Origin: Pirellulales bacterium
Lineage (GTDB): Bacteria > Planctomycetota > Planctomycetia > Pirellulales > Thermoguttaceae
Assembly (NCBI GenBank): GCA_020846145.1
Contig: JADLEL010000219.1
Coordinates: forward strand, 1 to 64,000
Reading direction: 5' to 3'
Length of the DNA: 64,000 nt
Shown: piece by piece, positions 36,337 through 49,058 of the stretch
Layout of the letters: each line of letters starts with the position of its first letter
How positions within the stretch are numbered: the first letter of the stretch is position 1
Made by a program: the position numbers and the translations under genes
The notes under the pieces: generated by a model
Told to the model about the DNA's origin: nothing
Seen by the model: only the letters and a program-made list of their open reading frames with translations
Databases searched by the model: none

Positions 36337-36999
36337 ATGCGATTGTCGCGTTCGTATCAACCCCGCACGCTGGACGAAGTGGTCGGGCAGCCGGCCGTCA
36401 TCCGGCAGCTGAAGCGGCTGGTGGCTTGGCCCCAGCCCTGTTGTCTGCTGTTCGAGGGCCTGGGAGGGGTGGGCAAAAGCGCCGCGGCCAAGGCCCTGAT
36501 CCAAGACCTGGGAGTCTGCCCCTTCTCCGGCTTGGTCGAGTATTCCGCCAGCAACCTGAGCATCGACGAGGTTCGTCGGCTTTTCGGCCAGACCTTTCGG
36601 CTGCGGCCGATGGCGGGAAACCCGTGGCACGTCCTGCTGATTGAAGAGTTGGAACTGATCGTCAGCCGGCACGTCAACGCGGCGCTAAAAGATGAGCTTG
36701 GCGAACAGCACATGCCGGAGCGGCTGATCGTGGTGGCCACGTCCAACGACGCCAGCGGGTTGGACGAGTCGCTCTTGCAGCGGTTCGAGGTCTTCCCCTT
36801 CTCGGCCGGCCCGACGTTTGCGGAAGCCTGCCAAGAGCGGCTGGCCTGGATTTGGCAACAGGAGGCCGGCCCCTACGTTCCCATGCCGCTGGGGATGGAG
36901 CAAATGGGCTGGCGCAACGGGAACTACTCGATGCGGCGGGCAATGACGGCGCTGGGTGGGGCGCTGGAATTGCGCTGCGGGGAGGAGGTGGCCGCATGA
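36337..36999 (+). CDS. Clamp-loader-like AAA+ ATPase
   Basis: 220 residues. RTLDEVVGQPAVIRQLKRLV, Walker A GLGGVGKS and ATSNDASGLDESLLQRF (sensor 1 and arginine region) match the RFC small subunit/DnaX/RuvB-like clamp-loader AAA fold. The Walker B reads LLIEELEL, with Glu in place of the usual Asp. The protein is shorter than full clamp-loader subunits and lacks the collar domain. ACAAGGAGACC precedes the ATG at 36337. It may act with the MoxR/VWA proteins or in the element's replication. Confidence 0.78.
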   Translation: MRLSRSYQPRTLDEVVGQPAVIRQLKRLVAWPQPCCLLFEGLGGVGKSAAAKALIQDLGVCPFSGLVEYSASNLSIDEVRRLFGQTFRLRPMAGNPWHVLLIEELELIVSRHVNAALKDELGEQHMPERLIVVATSNDASGLDESLLQRFEVFPFSAGPTFAEACQERLAWIWQQEAGPYVPMPLGMEQMGWRNGNYSMRRAMTALGGALELRCGEEVAA

Positions 37000-37307
37000 A
37001 ACGTGCCAAACCCTACAACTTCGATCCGTTCTCGGTAATGTCCTACCATGATCTGACTCAGGAAGCACGCCGACTCAGGCGGGCCAATCGGAAGCTGCGG
37101 AGCGCAATCCGCTTTCGCGCCAACGAGGAGAGCGATTCCGATACCTTCGTCCTCGAAAACGCTCCCCCTAAAACCGAGCCTTGGCGTGGAAACGAATCCG
37201 AGAACACCCGGCAAACCGTGTTGCTAACGGGCATGGACTGCCGACCGGGACAACAGAACCTTTTCGAGACTGACGGCGATGCCGCCAGTACGCCGGAGAA
37301 CCAATAG
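36996..37307 (+). CDS. Small protein translationally coupled to the AAA protein
   Basis: 103 residues, starting at ATG 36996, overlapping the previous stop by four bases (ATGA). MKRAKPYNFDPFSVMSYHDL then helical Arg-rich (EARRLRRANRKLRSAIRF). Unknown family. Close coupling suggests a partner of the preceding ATPase. Confidence 0.55.
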   Translation: MKRAKPYNFDPFSVMSYHDLTQEARRLRRANRKLRSAIRFRANEESDSDTFVLENAPPKTEPWRGNESENTRQTVLLTGMDCRPGQQNLFETDGDAASTPENQ

Positions 37308-37357
37308 CCCCCGCGCTTACACCCAAGACCCCGATCAGACAAAGGAGATAACCCACG

Positions 37358-38260
37358 ATGACAGTTTACGGCATAACCCGCGCCAGTACGCGAAAGCAGC
37401 AGGCATCGCCTGAAGTCCAGGCGAAGATGATTCGCAAGCATTGCGCCGTCGTGCAACTGCCCGAGCCGACGATCCTCGACGAGCCGCTGGGCACTTCCGG
37501 CCGGAGCACGGACTTTCGGCACCGGCCCCAAGGCCGCTGGCTCCTCCTTCACGCCCAGCCTAGCGACGTGGTCGTGGTGACGAAGCTGGACCGGCTGGGC
37601 CGAACGGCCAGGGACATTCTCGACACGCTTGAGCAGTTCGCCAAGCGGAACGTGCGGGTGATCGTGATTCAATTCCTCGGTGGCCAGAACATCGACATGG
37701 ACAGCACCGTGGGGCGATTGGTGGTGATTTTCTTCGCCGGATTGGCCCAGTTCGAGGCCGACATGATCGGCGAGCGGACCTCCGAGTCGCTTCAGTGGCG
37801 TCGGCAGCAAGGGCTGGCCTGCAATCACGCAGGTTTTGGCAAACGAAAGGTCGGCAAAGGGAGCGAGTGGGACATGCAGCAGTTGGCCTACATCGCCGAG
37901 ATCGCCGAGCGGCTGGGCAAAGGCGAGGACGTGCTGCTGGTGGTGGCCGACTTCTGGGGGCGGGGGATCAAGGACCATCGCGGGCTGCCGTGGGGCCAAG
38001 TCCAGCACAAGGAGGGCAAAGGAACGGGCAACGGTTTCGAGTGGTTTTGGCGCGCCACGCGCTGGTTTCACCGCATGAAGCACGCGGGCAAGTTGCCCCC
38101 ACCCTATTGCGAGATGGCGCAGACGATTCCTGAACCTCGGCGGTTCACTGTAGAAAAGCGTCGCAAGCGCCCCAACGTCAAGCCTGTCATCGACGAGAAA
38201 GCCGCTTGGACCGTCGAGCAGTGGCGGGAGTGGTTTGCCTTGGAGTATCCCAAGAACTGA
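37358..38260 (+). CDS. Serine recombinase of the resolvase/invertase family
   Basis: 300 residues with the serine recombinase catalytic domain: ITRASTRKQQASPEVQ carries the nucleophile (Ser10), then VVVTKLDRLGRTARDILDTL and FFAGLAQFEADMIGERTSE. The C-terminal region is an extended DNA-binding part. AAAGGAGATAACCC precedes the ATG. It could resolve element multimers, move a sub-element, or invert a segment; no recombination sites were identified. It ends the plus-strand gene train. Confidence 0.82.
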   Translation: MTVYGITRASTRKQQASPEVQAKMIRKHCAVVQLPEPTILDEPLGTSGRSTDFRHRPQGRWLLLHAQPSDVVVVTKLDRLGRTARDILDTLEQFAKRNVRVIVIQFLGGQNIDMDSTVGRLVVIFFAGLAQFEADMIGERTSESLQWRRQQGLACNHAGFGKRKVGKGSEWDMQQLAYIAEIAERLGKGEDVLLVVADFWGRGIKDHRGLPWGQVQHKEGKGTGNGFEWFWRATRWFHRMKHAGKLPPPYCEMAQTIPEPRRFTVEKRRKRPNVKPVIDEKAAWTVEQWREWFALEYPKN

Positions 38261-38423
38261 GCGTCGAGACAACATTCCTAATGGCGCGTAACGCTTGCCA
38301 TTCCCTATTCGGTCTGGCTAAAGTCGCCGAAAGTCAGGTGAAGGCAGCCACCTGCCAGGGACCGCTTGGTCGGGGCTGTTGCAGAGAGCCGCCGACCGTC
38401 CCGATGTTCATTTTATCGCGATT

Positions 38424-40802
38424 CTATCGCACAGACCAACGCAAACTGTTTCTTCGCCAAACCCATGCGAATAGTCCGATAGCACCGATGCCGAGGAGGG
38501 CGAGGGTGGAGGGTTCGGGGACGGCCTCCGATGCACTAGTACTTTTGATGGTTAATATATTACAGTTCAACGAGGTGGCGTTCAGAATTCCAAGGACTGT
38601 TACGTTTAGCGAGGTGGTCAGATTGTTCACGGTTAGCGTACCGGCTTTGACGACCGTATCGCCAGTGTAGCTATTAGCGCCTGTTAGAATCACTGTCCCG
38701 AGTCCATTTTTCGTAAGTGAACCGGTCCCGGTCAGATCACGTGTGAATTTTAATGTATCGGTAAGATATGGTGCGTTTAATTCAGCGGAAGAAATCGTGA
38801 CCGGCAGATCGAATTCTCCGGCTCCTGCGATTATTCCGTCATCGACGACCACACTTGATGCCGAGAAACTTCCACCGGGGCTAATTGCAATGATGCCGCC
38901 GTCATAAACATGGATCGGACCAAATAATCCTATACCCTTAACCGTCGCCCCGTAATACACATTGGTAGTTCCCGTGACAGTTCCATTATTCACCAGCAAG
39001 CTTCCTTGTAGGTCCAGACAAGTATCCTCAGCCATGCTGTTCGCATTGATTGTTCCGCCTGGATTATCCGTTATCCGACCGCCACCGTAACATGTGAGAT
39101 TGCTCAAGTAGTTATTGAGTACGCCACCATTGTTAATCTGAATCACTCCCATGTTACCCCATTCGGACACATTGCACGTGCCATTAACTGTCACCATTCC
39201 ACTTCCATCGTTGATTCCGCCACTCCACGTCATCGAAACATTGCATATAATATGGCTCCGGTTTGTGACATCTACGAAAGTTGCGTTGCCATTCTGCTGG
39301 AAAACAACTCCATTGTTGATAGTAGTGCCGTTAAATGTATTATTGCTTCCAAGTATTAGAGTATGAACACCAGGGCCACGAAGGTAGCCACCTAGGACGG
39401 ATGTGTTTTGATATTCAACAGTCCCGCCTGACTTTGCTTGAAGGTAATTGTCACCTAATTCAATGTCATATATATGTTCGAGCCGTAACGATGCCCCGCT
39501 GTTGATAGTAAATGAGGAACGGACCGATTTACATTCGGATAAAACAAGTTTCCCACCAACTACATATGTAGGACCAATGTAGATCGAAGTACTGGCAAGC
39601 GTTAACGTGCCGCTTCCAATCTTAGTGAGACTACCCAGGCCACTACTGCTGCTGCTGAGTACGCCTGAGTAAATCGTATCTTCTCCATTGTTCCCGACCG
39701 ATAGTGCAGTTCCTTTGAGATCGAGGTTCCCCGAACCTTTCAATCCGCCAAGAGTGGCGTTGAAGTTTTGCACGTCAAGAACTCCTCCACTAAGATCAAC
39801 AGTGCTGTTTTGCAATGCCATACCATGTCCCAATCGCAATGTGCCTGCTTTGATTTGAGTAGGGCCACTAAACGTACTTGGAGCCGTAAGAGTAAGTACA
39901 TTGCTCCCTTGTTTGACAATCATTCCGCTTCCGCTAATTAAACCACCATACGTCCAGTTGCTGGAACGGTAAAACGTCAATGTACCGTAGTTCTCTACGT
40001 TGCCGATAATACTGCCTGTTGAACCACCGCCGCCGATTCCAAGTGATCCCGATGAAATAGTTGTAACTCCGGTATAAGTGTTATCTTCAGTGAGAATTAG
40101 CCCACCCGATCCGATTATGTTGAGCGTTCCCATTGTAGTTGCGTCGGTAATAACTGATCTTACGGTGCAGCCCGAATCGATATAAAATGTATGCGTGCCA
40201 GTTGCGGCAAGTTTTATAATCGGACCACTTGAAATGTTTAGACCGCCGTAATCTCGGATGAATCCGTCATTCCAATTTATAATCGCAGAGCCAAACCCTT
40301 GCGTGATGTTGATAGCCTGGAGCATACCCCCATTGTTGATATTACAAGTTCCGGTTGTGTTGCTGCCATTCGCCAGAATTAAGACACTCGCCTTCACAAG
40401 CCCACCGTTATCGCTTATGCTTCCAATATTTAGCGTACCGTTGCCACCACTGCCGATGGTGAGATTATAAGTGGTCCACTTTGAGTCAATACCGGTAACC
40501 GTGACCGTGCCGCTAGAACCGGGATTGTCCCCGATGAAACCAGAAAGGCATAGCAATTCACTTCCGTCATTAACCGACACTGTTCCCGTTGAATTCTGAC
40601 CTATTATGCCTGTGGTACTGGAAGTCCAAGTGGCTGGATTAGCAGGTAACACCTCGCCCGACCAATCAATTGCCGCTTGGGCTATCTTCATCGGGAAAGA
40701 GAGAAAGTGTACTGCACAAAGCACCAACCAAATTGCACGCACGATCAACTTCGAGCGATTCGCCGCCGTTAGAACCATCTGATATAACCTGTAAGACTTC
40801 AT
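38424..40802 (-). CDS. Large PEP-CTERM protein with autotransporter-associated beta-strand repeats
   Basis: 792 residues: signal peptide (IVRAIWLVLCAVHFLSFPMK), many repeats of the autotransporter-associated type (LTKNGLGTVILTGANSYTGD, SLTKIGSGTLTLASTSIYIG, VKAGTL) and a terminal PEP-CTERM signal (AVPEPSTLALLGIGAIGLFA then WVWRRN). The start at 40802 is preceded by AAGGAAAG. Ser/Thr/Asn/Gly-rich composition is typical of surface-display beta-helix proteins. The gene is visibly more AT-rich than the surrounding operon, which hints at a separate origin. Confidence 0.88.
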   Translation of the reverse strand: MKSYRLYQMVLTAANRSKLIVRAIWLVLCAVHFLSFPMKIAQAAIDWSGEVLPANPATWTSSTTGIIGQNSTGTVSVNDGSELLCLSGFIGDNPGSSGTVTVTGIDSKWTTYNLTIGSGGNGTLNIGSISDNGGLVKASVLILANGSNTTGTCNINNGGMLQAINITQGFGSAIINWNDGFIRDYGGLNISSGPIIKLAATGTHTFYIDSGCTVRSVITDATTMGTLNIIGSGGLILTEDNTYTGVTTISSGSLGIGGGGSTGSIIGNVENYGTLTFYRSSNWTYGGLISGSGMIVKQGSNVLTLTAPSTFSGPTQIKAGTLRLGHGMALQNSTVDLSGGVLDVQNFNATLGGLKGSGNLDLKGTALSVGNNGEDTIYSGVLSSSSSGLGSLTKIGSGTLTLASTSIYIGPTYVVGGKLVLSECKSVRSSFTINSGASLRLEHIYDIELGDNYLQAKSGGTVEYQNTSVLGGYLRGPGVHTLILGSNNTFNGTTINNGVVFQQNGNATFVDVTNRSHIICNVSMTWSGGINDGSGMVTVNGTCNVSEWGNMGVIQINNGGVLNNYLSNLTCYGGGRITDNPGGTINANSMAEDTCLDLQGSLLVNNGTVTGTTNVYYGATVKGIGLFGPIHVYDGGIIAISPGGSFSASSVVVDDGIIAGAGEFDLPVTISSAELNAPYLTDTLKFTRDLTGTGSLTKNGLGTVILTGANSYTGDTVVKAGTLTVNNLTTSLNVTVLGILNATSLNCNILTIKSTSASEAVPEPSTLALLGIGAIGLFAWVWRRNSLRWSVR

Positions 40803-41187
40803 TCTTCTTTCCTTCGCAAGATTAGTGAAATGATTATTGAAAGTGATTACGTCACCCTTTCGAGAAGCGTGACAGGGCAAATTGAAAAATGGAATACCTA
40901 ACCAAAGAACGTCCCACCTTTAACGGCGAGCAACGGCGACTAGGTTTTTTGACGCTGCCTACTGGCTTTCCGGGCTTTTCCGCAAGGTGCATCGAACGCA
41001 CGCTCTGCGGCCCAAGTCCATTCCAAAGACGAATCTCATCTTAGCAGAAAAAATAGTTAATTGCAAGAGGCAGGAATGCCCCAGGTTAAGGGGGTAAGCG
41101 GGGGTGAGGTTATTGCTGAACTTCGCAGAATCAGGTTGGATTGAATGGCGTATTTCTTGCGTTTTTCACCGAAATCCGTCATGCCTT
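40803..41187. other. Intergenic region holding PEP-CTERM leader A
   Basis: 385 bp between two minus-strand genes, the PEP-CTERM gene and hsdR. It contains the leader at 40897-41022. No ORF is supported. Confidence 0.5.
40897..41022 (-). promoter_or_regulatory. Conserved leader A before PEP-CTERM gene, candidate structured RNA
   Basis: About 126 nt homologous to 34480-34603, including the shared stretch GACGCTGCCTACTGGCTTTC plus CGGGCTT. In gene sense CCGCA pairs with TGCGG around an inner GTGC/GCAC hairpin, and CGCC-GTTAAA-GGTG forms a second hairpin. Both stems differ in sequence from the other copy but keep pairing. No known riboswitch class could be matched confidently. Confidence 0.65.
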
Positions 41188-44265
<3,078 letters not shown>

Positions 44266-44378
44266 ACCGACCCCCCAATGGTGGCTGCGATAAGGAAAAC
44301 GCTTAAATAAACAACTCGTTACAAGTCAAAGACTTATGTCGTTTTTTCATTTTATTGTAGGCCGTAGCTTAAATAAGA

Positions 44379-45788
44379 TTAGGCCCAGAACGGAAGGTAT
44401 CTAGCAAATTTTTTTGACGCTCCTGCCTGCTCATCGGGCTTAATTTTCCCCGCTTCAATGGTAGCCAAAATAACCTGCGAGATGCTTGCACTTTTGCTTT
44501 CTGGGAGGTGGAAACGTTCTCGCAACGATTGATTGGTCATTCGCTCAGCCATCACATACTTCAAAGCGCAATGTTGGTAGCAGGCGCGGATTCGGTCGTT
44601 CCGATCCATATCATCGAAGTTCTTTGGGCCGTAAATGATGGCGATGGTTCGTCGGTATCTCGATTGAAAATCCGGCGCTGGTAATTGGAAAACTTCCGCC
44701 GCGTTGACGACCTTGTCGATTCCGCTGCTCTTCTCTTCGCAGATGCGCATCCTTCGCATCAAGTCCGCTAACCGTTCATTCCGGGATTGGTAGCCGTCGA
44801 TGAATCGTTCCACGGGCACCACCGGCTCACCGGGATTTGAAATTTCTAGGCGATCATCGTAAATCTCTACCATCAACGAAGCTCCCGTCATTGTAATATC
44901 CTGATGGATCAAGGCGTTGGCAACCAGTTCTCGGATTACGATTTCCGGTACGAGCTTCATCTCTTCGCGCAAGGCATCCTCGACAACCTCGTTCTGGGGC
45001 AACTGCCCCATGATAAAATCAACCAATCCTTGGAACCCAACCGCGTAACCTTTCGTTCCCATTCTATCGAGCTTTGTTATCAATTTTGATGTCCCGGAAT
45101 AAACCACTACCCTGGGAGCTTTGCGGGCCAAATCGACAAAGGATATCAATTGTTTTGCCAAAAGCAAAGCGCCTAATCGGCGGATGGCATAACTCCCTTC
45201 ATTGCGGTCAATCAGACGCTCCTGAATCAGTCGATCGAGGACTCCCGCTTGGTCGGTTGGATAAGGCAGTTTTAGCAACTCGAAGAACGTCTGCGTATCG
45301 AGAAGTTCCACCACTTGCTGAGCATCCAATCCGGTCGAGGCGTATTCCTCCAACCAATCCGGTTCACCCTCGGCAAATATTTTCCGAAGCTGGTCTTCGC
45401 TCATTGGCGCCAAGGCTTCTCCCGCTCGCATCAAGTAAGTTCCATCAAGGTGATATGCCGTGCCTCTTGGCCGCGAGGGAATATGAAAAACCAGAACCCG
45501 CCCGTCAGGATGATTTACTTCCTCGATGTCCACGCGAAAGCCGAGAGTCTGAAAGAGTTTTTCCGCCATAGCAACCGGATCATTGAAGGCTTGCGTACCG
45601 ACCACCGAACGTGGCGGCTTATCCGCAATGCCCATCAGGAGAATGCCACCGCCTTCATTAGCCAACGCCAAGCAATACTTATACAGTGTCTTGTTGTCGA
45701 ATTGAGTCTTTGCCTCCTTGAATTCCAGTCGCTGGTGCTCGGAAGGCAATTTCCGCCAGAGGTCGATTTGTGCGGGGGTTGTCGCCAT
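44379..45788 (-). CDS. AlbA_2-domain protein with RecG-like/HATPase region
   Basis: 469 residues. The N-terminal AlbA_2/Schlafen-like DNA-binding domain starts LPSEHQRLEFKEAK and ALANEGGGILLMGIADKP. The middle has IRELVANALIHQD, typical of the COG2865/RecG-like HATPase_c_4 family, then YDDRLEISNPGEP. Such genes often accompany type I restriction-modification loci. They are named predicted transcriptional regulators but their role is unclear. Start codon ATG follows three bases after the previous small gene's stop (TAATCAATG). Confidence 0.82.
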   Translation of the reverse strand: MATTPAQIDLWRKLPSEHQRLEFKEAKTQFDNKTLYKYCLALANEGGGILLMGIADKPPRSVVGTQAFNDPVAMAEKLFQTLGFRVDIEEVNHPDGRVLVFHIPSRPRGTAYHLDGTYLMRAGEALAPMSEDQLRKIFAEGEPDWLEEYASTGLDAQQVVELLDTQTFFELLKLPYPTDQAGVLDRLIQERLIDRNEGSYAIRRLGALLLAKQLISFVDLARKAPRVVVYSGTSKLITKLDRMGTKGYAVGFQGLVDFIMGQLPQNEVVEDALREEMKLVPEIVIRELVANALIHQDITMTGASLMVEIYDDRLEISNPGEPVVPVERFIDGYQSRNERLADLMRRMRICEEKSSGIDKVVNAAEVFQLPAPDFQSRYRRTIAIIYGPKNFDDMDRNDRIRACYQHCALKYVMAERMTNQSLRERFHLPESKSASISQVILATIEAGKIKPDEQAGASKKFARYLPFWA

Positions 45789-45791
45789 TGA

Positions 45792-46109
45792 TTAACCTTG
45801 CCTTTCCATTTCCGCATACGCCTCTTCGCGCAGCCGCTTAATGCGGTCGGCAAGTTGCTTGAGGGCTTCATAGCCCGGTCCCGATTTCTCGGGATACTCT
45901 TTTTCGTCGTCGAGCGCCAAGTCGAGGATGCTTTCGAGGCAGTCCAAATCCCAGCGAGAAAGCCCAAGGGGCCGCACGCCTCGATATTTCTCGATCCGCC
46001 GGTCCAGCCCAAAGGCGTCGGCCATCGACCAGGTGAACTTCCGCAACTCCTCAAGCTCCCGCCCCGCAATGAGGATTTTATACTGCTCGTCGCGCGATCC
46101 GGGTTTCAT
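45792..46109 (-). CDS. Small protein in the restriction-modification operon
   Basis: 105 residues ([20 protein letters not shown]), helical and acidic, ending EAYAEMERQG. Its ATG overlaps hsdS's stop by four bases (ATGA), and its stop precedes the AlbA_2 gene by three bases. The function is unknown. Confidence 0.65.
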   Translation of the reverse strand: MKPGSRDEQYKILIAGRELEELRKFTWSMADAFGLDRRIEKYRGVRPLGLSRWDLDCLESILDLALDDEKEYPEKSGPGYEALKQLADRIKRLREEAYAEMERQG

Positions 46110-47437
46110 GCGATGTCCCCCGCGAGTTTCTCGGCATCGCTTACGCGGATTTCGCCGGATAGGAGTTTGGGGAGGAGGGCGTCGCGAATGGTGGCGAGTG
46201 TCTGATTCTGCAATCGGTTGTCATAAACGCTCTTAAGAAATGGCCCGACATACCGTTGAAAAGCGGAAAGCAGTTGCGGCGTAGGAAAAGCGATCTTCAA
46301 CCTCTTCATATCTGCCACTGTGACATGGCCCAGTCCAGTCGTCTGCTTATTGCGCGCAATTTCAACCAGAACAGGGCGAAGGTGGCGTAGAAGGAAATAA
46401 ACAAATGACCTTTCGGCTTCACTCCGGGTATTGACCTTGAAGATGTGCTGATTAAGCCACCCTGGGCCACAAGTCCATACAAACACATCCAGCGATGTAT
46501 CTGGACTACCTGACCAAGAGTAGAGCAGATCGCCGGAGTCAATTCGACAACTGGAATCACGCTCTTGGTTTGTGTATTTTGTTTGGCTGGTAAGCCCACT
46601 CTTCAATTCAGCAATCTTAACAACGGGAAGCCCCTTATCAGCATCACAAAAATCTTCATTTCGAAACGCTAGGCCATTGACGTACTCCGCTGTGTCATAA
46701 AGAGACCGAACTTCCCAATCCGATGGCAATGTACCCAACTCCGAATCCTCGAAGCGGTCGGGGAAGAGTTCGGCGGTGGCGGGGGACATACCTTCGGGCG
46801 GGCGGCCGTTCATCTTGGCGTGGACGGGATCGAAATCGACGAACCAACTCTTGAAGATCGCCCGCGCCATCCCCTCCAGCGTCTCGTTCATCCGCAGGTT
46901 CAGTTCGATCTTGTCGTCCAGCGTGCCGAGAATGTGGGCGATGGCTTTTTGCTCCTCGATTCGAGGAAACGGCAGGCAAAACGACTTCATCACTTCACCA
47001 CTCAAGTTTTGTTGTGCAGCGCCCGTGGCCATCCGCTTTAGTTGTGGACGCGCTGTAAGCAGCTGATAATACAGATAGCGATAATCAGCCTTTTCCTCGT
47101 CAACAATCATAGCACAACATGCTTGATTGCATGTCATTTCATGCCGTAGTATTCCAAGCTGGCCCACAGTCGCACCGTAAAGTGCCAAGAGAACTGTATT
47201 CGGAGGCAACAACTTTGCGGAGGATGAATTGATTGCCTCATCAGTTATCATCTCCTCCGTATGCTCAATCCAATTGTCATTTAATTCTTTAGTTTTAACC
47301 CACTCCCATGTTCCATCGAGGTAGAATTCAGGCCGCCTGCGACTTGGGGTGCCGCCACTCGTTATCCTCTTACACACCTCTTTTAAGGATTGGATATTCC
47401 ACACCGGTGGTGCATCCCTACAAATATCAGCTTCCAT
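46106..47437 (-). CDS. hsdS: Type I restriction enzyme specificity subunit
   Basis: 443 residues with two target-recognition domains separated by conserved helices: [20 protein letters not shown], then [20 protein letters not shown] (central spacer helix), a second TRD starting [13 protein letters not shown], and the C-terminal helix [20 protein letters not shown]. The start at 47437 was chosen because it fits the hsdM/hsdS overlap (11 bases). It determines the DNA target; the recognition sequence cannot be read from sequence. Confidence 0.92.
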   Translation of the reverse strand: MEADICRDAPPVWNIQSLKEVCKRITSGGTPSRRRPEFYLDGTWEWVKTKELNDNWIEHTEEMITDEAINSSSAKLLPPNTVLLALYGATVGQLGILRHEMTCNQACCAMIVDEEKADYRYLYYQLLTARPQLKRMATGAAQQNLSGEVMKSFCLPFPRIEEQKAIAHILGTLDDKIELNLRMNETLEGMARAIFKSWFVDFDPVHAKMNGRPPEGMSPATAELFPDRFEDSELGTLPSDWEVRSLYDTAEYVNGLAFRNEDFCDADKGLPVVKIAELKSGLTSQTKYTNQERDSSCRIDSGDLLYSWSGSPDTSLDVFVWTCGPGWLNQHIFKVNTRSEAERSFVYFLLRHLRPVLVEIARNKQTTGLGHVTVADMKRLKIAFPTPQLLSAFQRYVGPFLKSVYDNRLQNQTLATIRDALLPKLLSGEIRVSDAEKLAGDIA

Positions 47438-49058
47438 AGCCCAGCCCCTCCAGATTCGCCCGTATCGTCTTTTCCAGCTTCCGTGATTCGGCAAACTGCT
47501 CATTCAGCGTGGCAACCAGCCGTTGCATCTTCTCGCCGAACGGTTCGCCGTCGTCCTCGACCTCTTCCGCGCCGACATAGCGGCCCGGCGTGAGGACGTA
47601 GCCATGCCCGGCGATTTCCTCCAACTTGGCCGATTTGCAAAAGCCGGGAATGTCCTTGTACTTCTTGCCCTCACCCCCGGCCCCTCTCCCGGAAGTAGAG
47701 GGGAGCTTGTCGCCGCGCCAAGAATGATACGTATCGGCGAGGCGTTGGATTTCCTCGTCGGTTAGCTCCCGATGCACCCGGTCGATCAGCACTCCCAATT
47801 TACGCGCATCGATGAAAAGCGTTTCCCCGCGCCGGTCGCGGAAACCATTTCGGCCCTCACCCCCGGCCCCTCTCCCGGAAGGCGAGGGATTTTTCTTGCG
47901 CGCGATGAACCAGAGGCAGACGGGGATTTGCGTAGAGTAAAAAAGCTGGCCGGGCAAGGCTACCATGCAATCGACGATGTCGGCTTCGACCAACGCTTTG
48001 CGAATCTCGCCCTCGCCCGACTGGTTGGAACTCATCGAGCCGTTTGCCAACACGAATCCCGCAAGGCCCGCGATGGAAAGGTGGTGGATGAAATGCTGCA
48101 CCCAGGCGTAGTTGGCGTTCCCCTTGGGTGGTAGGCCATACTTCCACCGAACGTCCTCTTCGCCGCGGAACCAGTCGGAATCGTTGAACGGCGGGTTGGC
48201 AAGCACGTAATCGGCTTTCAAATCCTTGTGCAGGTCGCGGCGGAAGGTGTCGGCGTGTTCCGGCCCCAGATCGCCTTCAATGCCGCGAATGGCGAGGTTC
48301 ATCATCGCCAAGCGGCGCGTGGTCGGGTTCGACTCCTGGCCGTAGATGGCAATATCGCCGATCCGCCCGCCGTGGGCCTCGACGAATTTTTCGCTCTGCA
48401 CGAACATGCCGCCGGAGCCGCAGCAGGGATCGTAAACACGACCCTTGTACGGCGCGAGCATTTCGACCAACACGCGCACCACGCAGCGCGGAGTGTAGAA
48501 CTGGCCCCCCTTCTTCCCCTCGGCGCTGGCGAATTGCGAGAGGAAGTATTCGTAAACGCGGCCCAAAATGTCCTTCGAGCGGTTCTCGGCGTCGCCCAGC
48601 CCGATGGTTCCGATCAGGTCGATCAGTTCGCCCAAACGGTGCTTATCCAGCGCCGGGCGGGCGTAATCCTTCGGCAAGATGCCTTTCAGCCGCGGATTGT
48701 CGCGTTCGATGGCGACCATCGCGTCGTCGATCAGCTTGCCAATGGTGGGCTGCTTGGCCTTGCCTTGGAGAAACGGCCAGCGGGCTTCCTTCGGCACCCA
48801 GAAGACGTTCTCGGCCCGGTATTCGTCGGCGTCTTCGGGATCGGCCCCTTCGTCCTGCGTGGCGAGCAGGCGCTGGTGCATCTCCTCGAAGGAATCGGAG
48901 ATGTATTTCAGGAAGATCAGCCCCAGGACGACGTGTTTGTACTCTGCCGCGTCCATGTTGTTCCGCATCTTATCGGCGGCGAGCCAGAGTTTGGCCTCGA
49001 AGCCCAGATTCGCCCCGTTGCCCGACTTTTCCTTGGTAGCAGCGCGACGCTTGCCCAT
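47427..49058 (-). CDS. hsdM: Type I restriction enzyme methylase subunit
   Basis: 543 residues. N-terminal HsdM domain ([20 protein letters not shown]), methylase core with [16 protein letters not shown] (motif I) and [10 protein letters not shown] (motif IV, adenine methylation). It methylates adenine at the target with HsdS. First gene of the minus-strand RM operon. Repeated CTCACCCCCGGCCCCTCTCC-like stretches inside (about 47670-47695 and 47853-47878) insert Gly-rich loops ([13 protein letters not shown]), a known kind of repeat invasion in coding regions. Confidence 0.94.
   Translation of the reverse strand: MGKRRAATKEKSGNGANLGFEAKLWLAADKMRNNMDAAEYKHVVLGLIFLKYISDSFEEMHQRLLATQDEGADPEDADEYRAENVFWVPKEARWPFLQGKAKQPTIGKLIDDAMVAIERDNPRLKGILPKDYARPALDKHRLGELIDLIGTIGLGDAENRSKDILGRVYEYFLSQFASAEGKKGGQFYTPRCVVRVLVEMLAPYKGRVYDPCCGSGGMFVQSEKFVEAHGGRIGDIAIYGQESNPTTRRLAMMNLAIRGIEGDLGPEHADTFRRDLHKDLKADYVLANPPFNDSDWFRGEEDVRWKYGLPPKGNANYAWVQHFIHHLSIAGLAGFVLANGSMSSNQSGEGEIRKALVEADIVDCMVALPGQLFYSTQIPVCLWFIARKKNPSPSGRGAGGEGRNGFRDRRGETLFIDARKLGVLIDRVHRELTDEEIQRLADTYHSWRGDKLPSTSGRGAGGEGKKYKDIPGFCKSAKLEEIAGHGYVLTPGRYVGAEEVEDDGEPFGEKMQRLVATLNEQFAESRKLEKTIRANLEGLGYGS

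Noticed and set aside
34480-41022. Leader sequences as a known c-di-GMP-I (GEMM) riboswitch
   Set aside because: Some short elements look similar, but I could not place the conserved core nucleotides of the class, so no known class is assigned.
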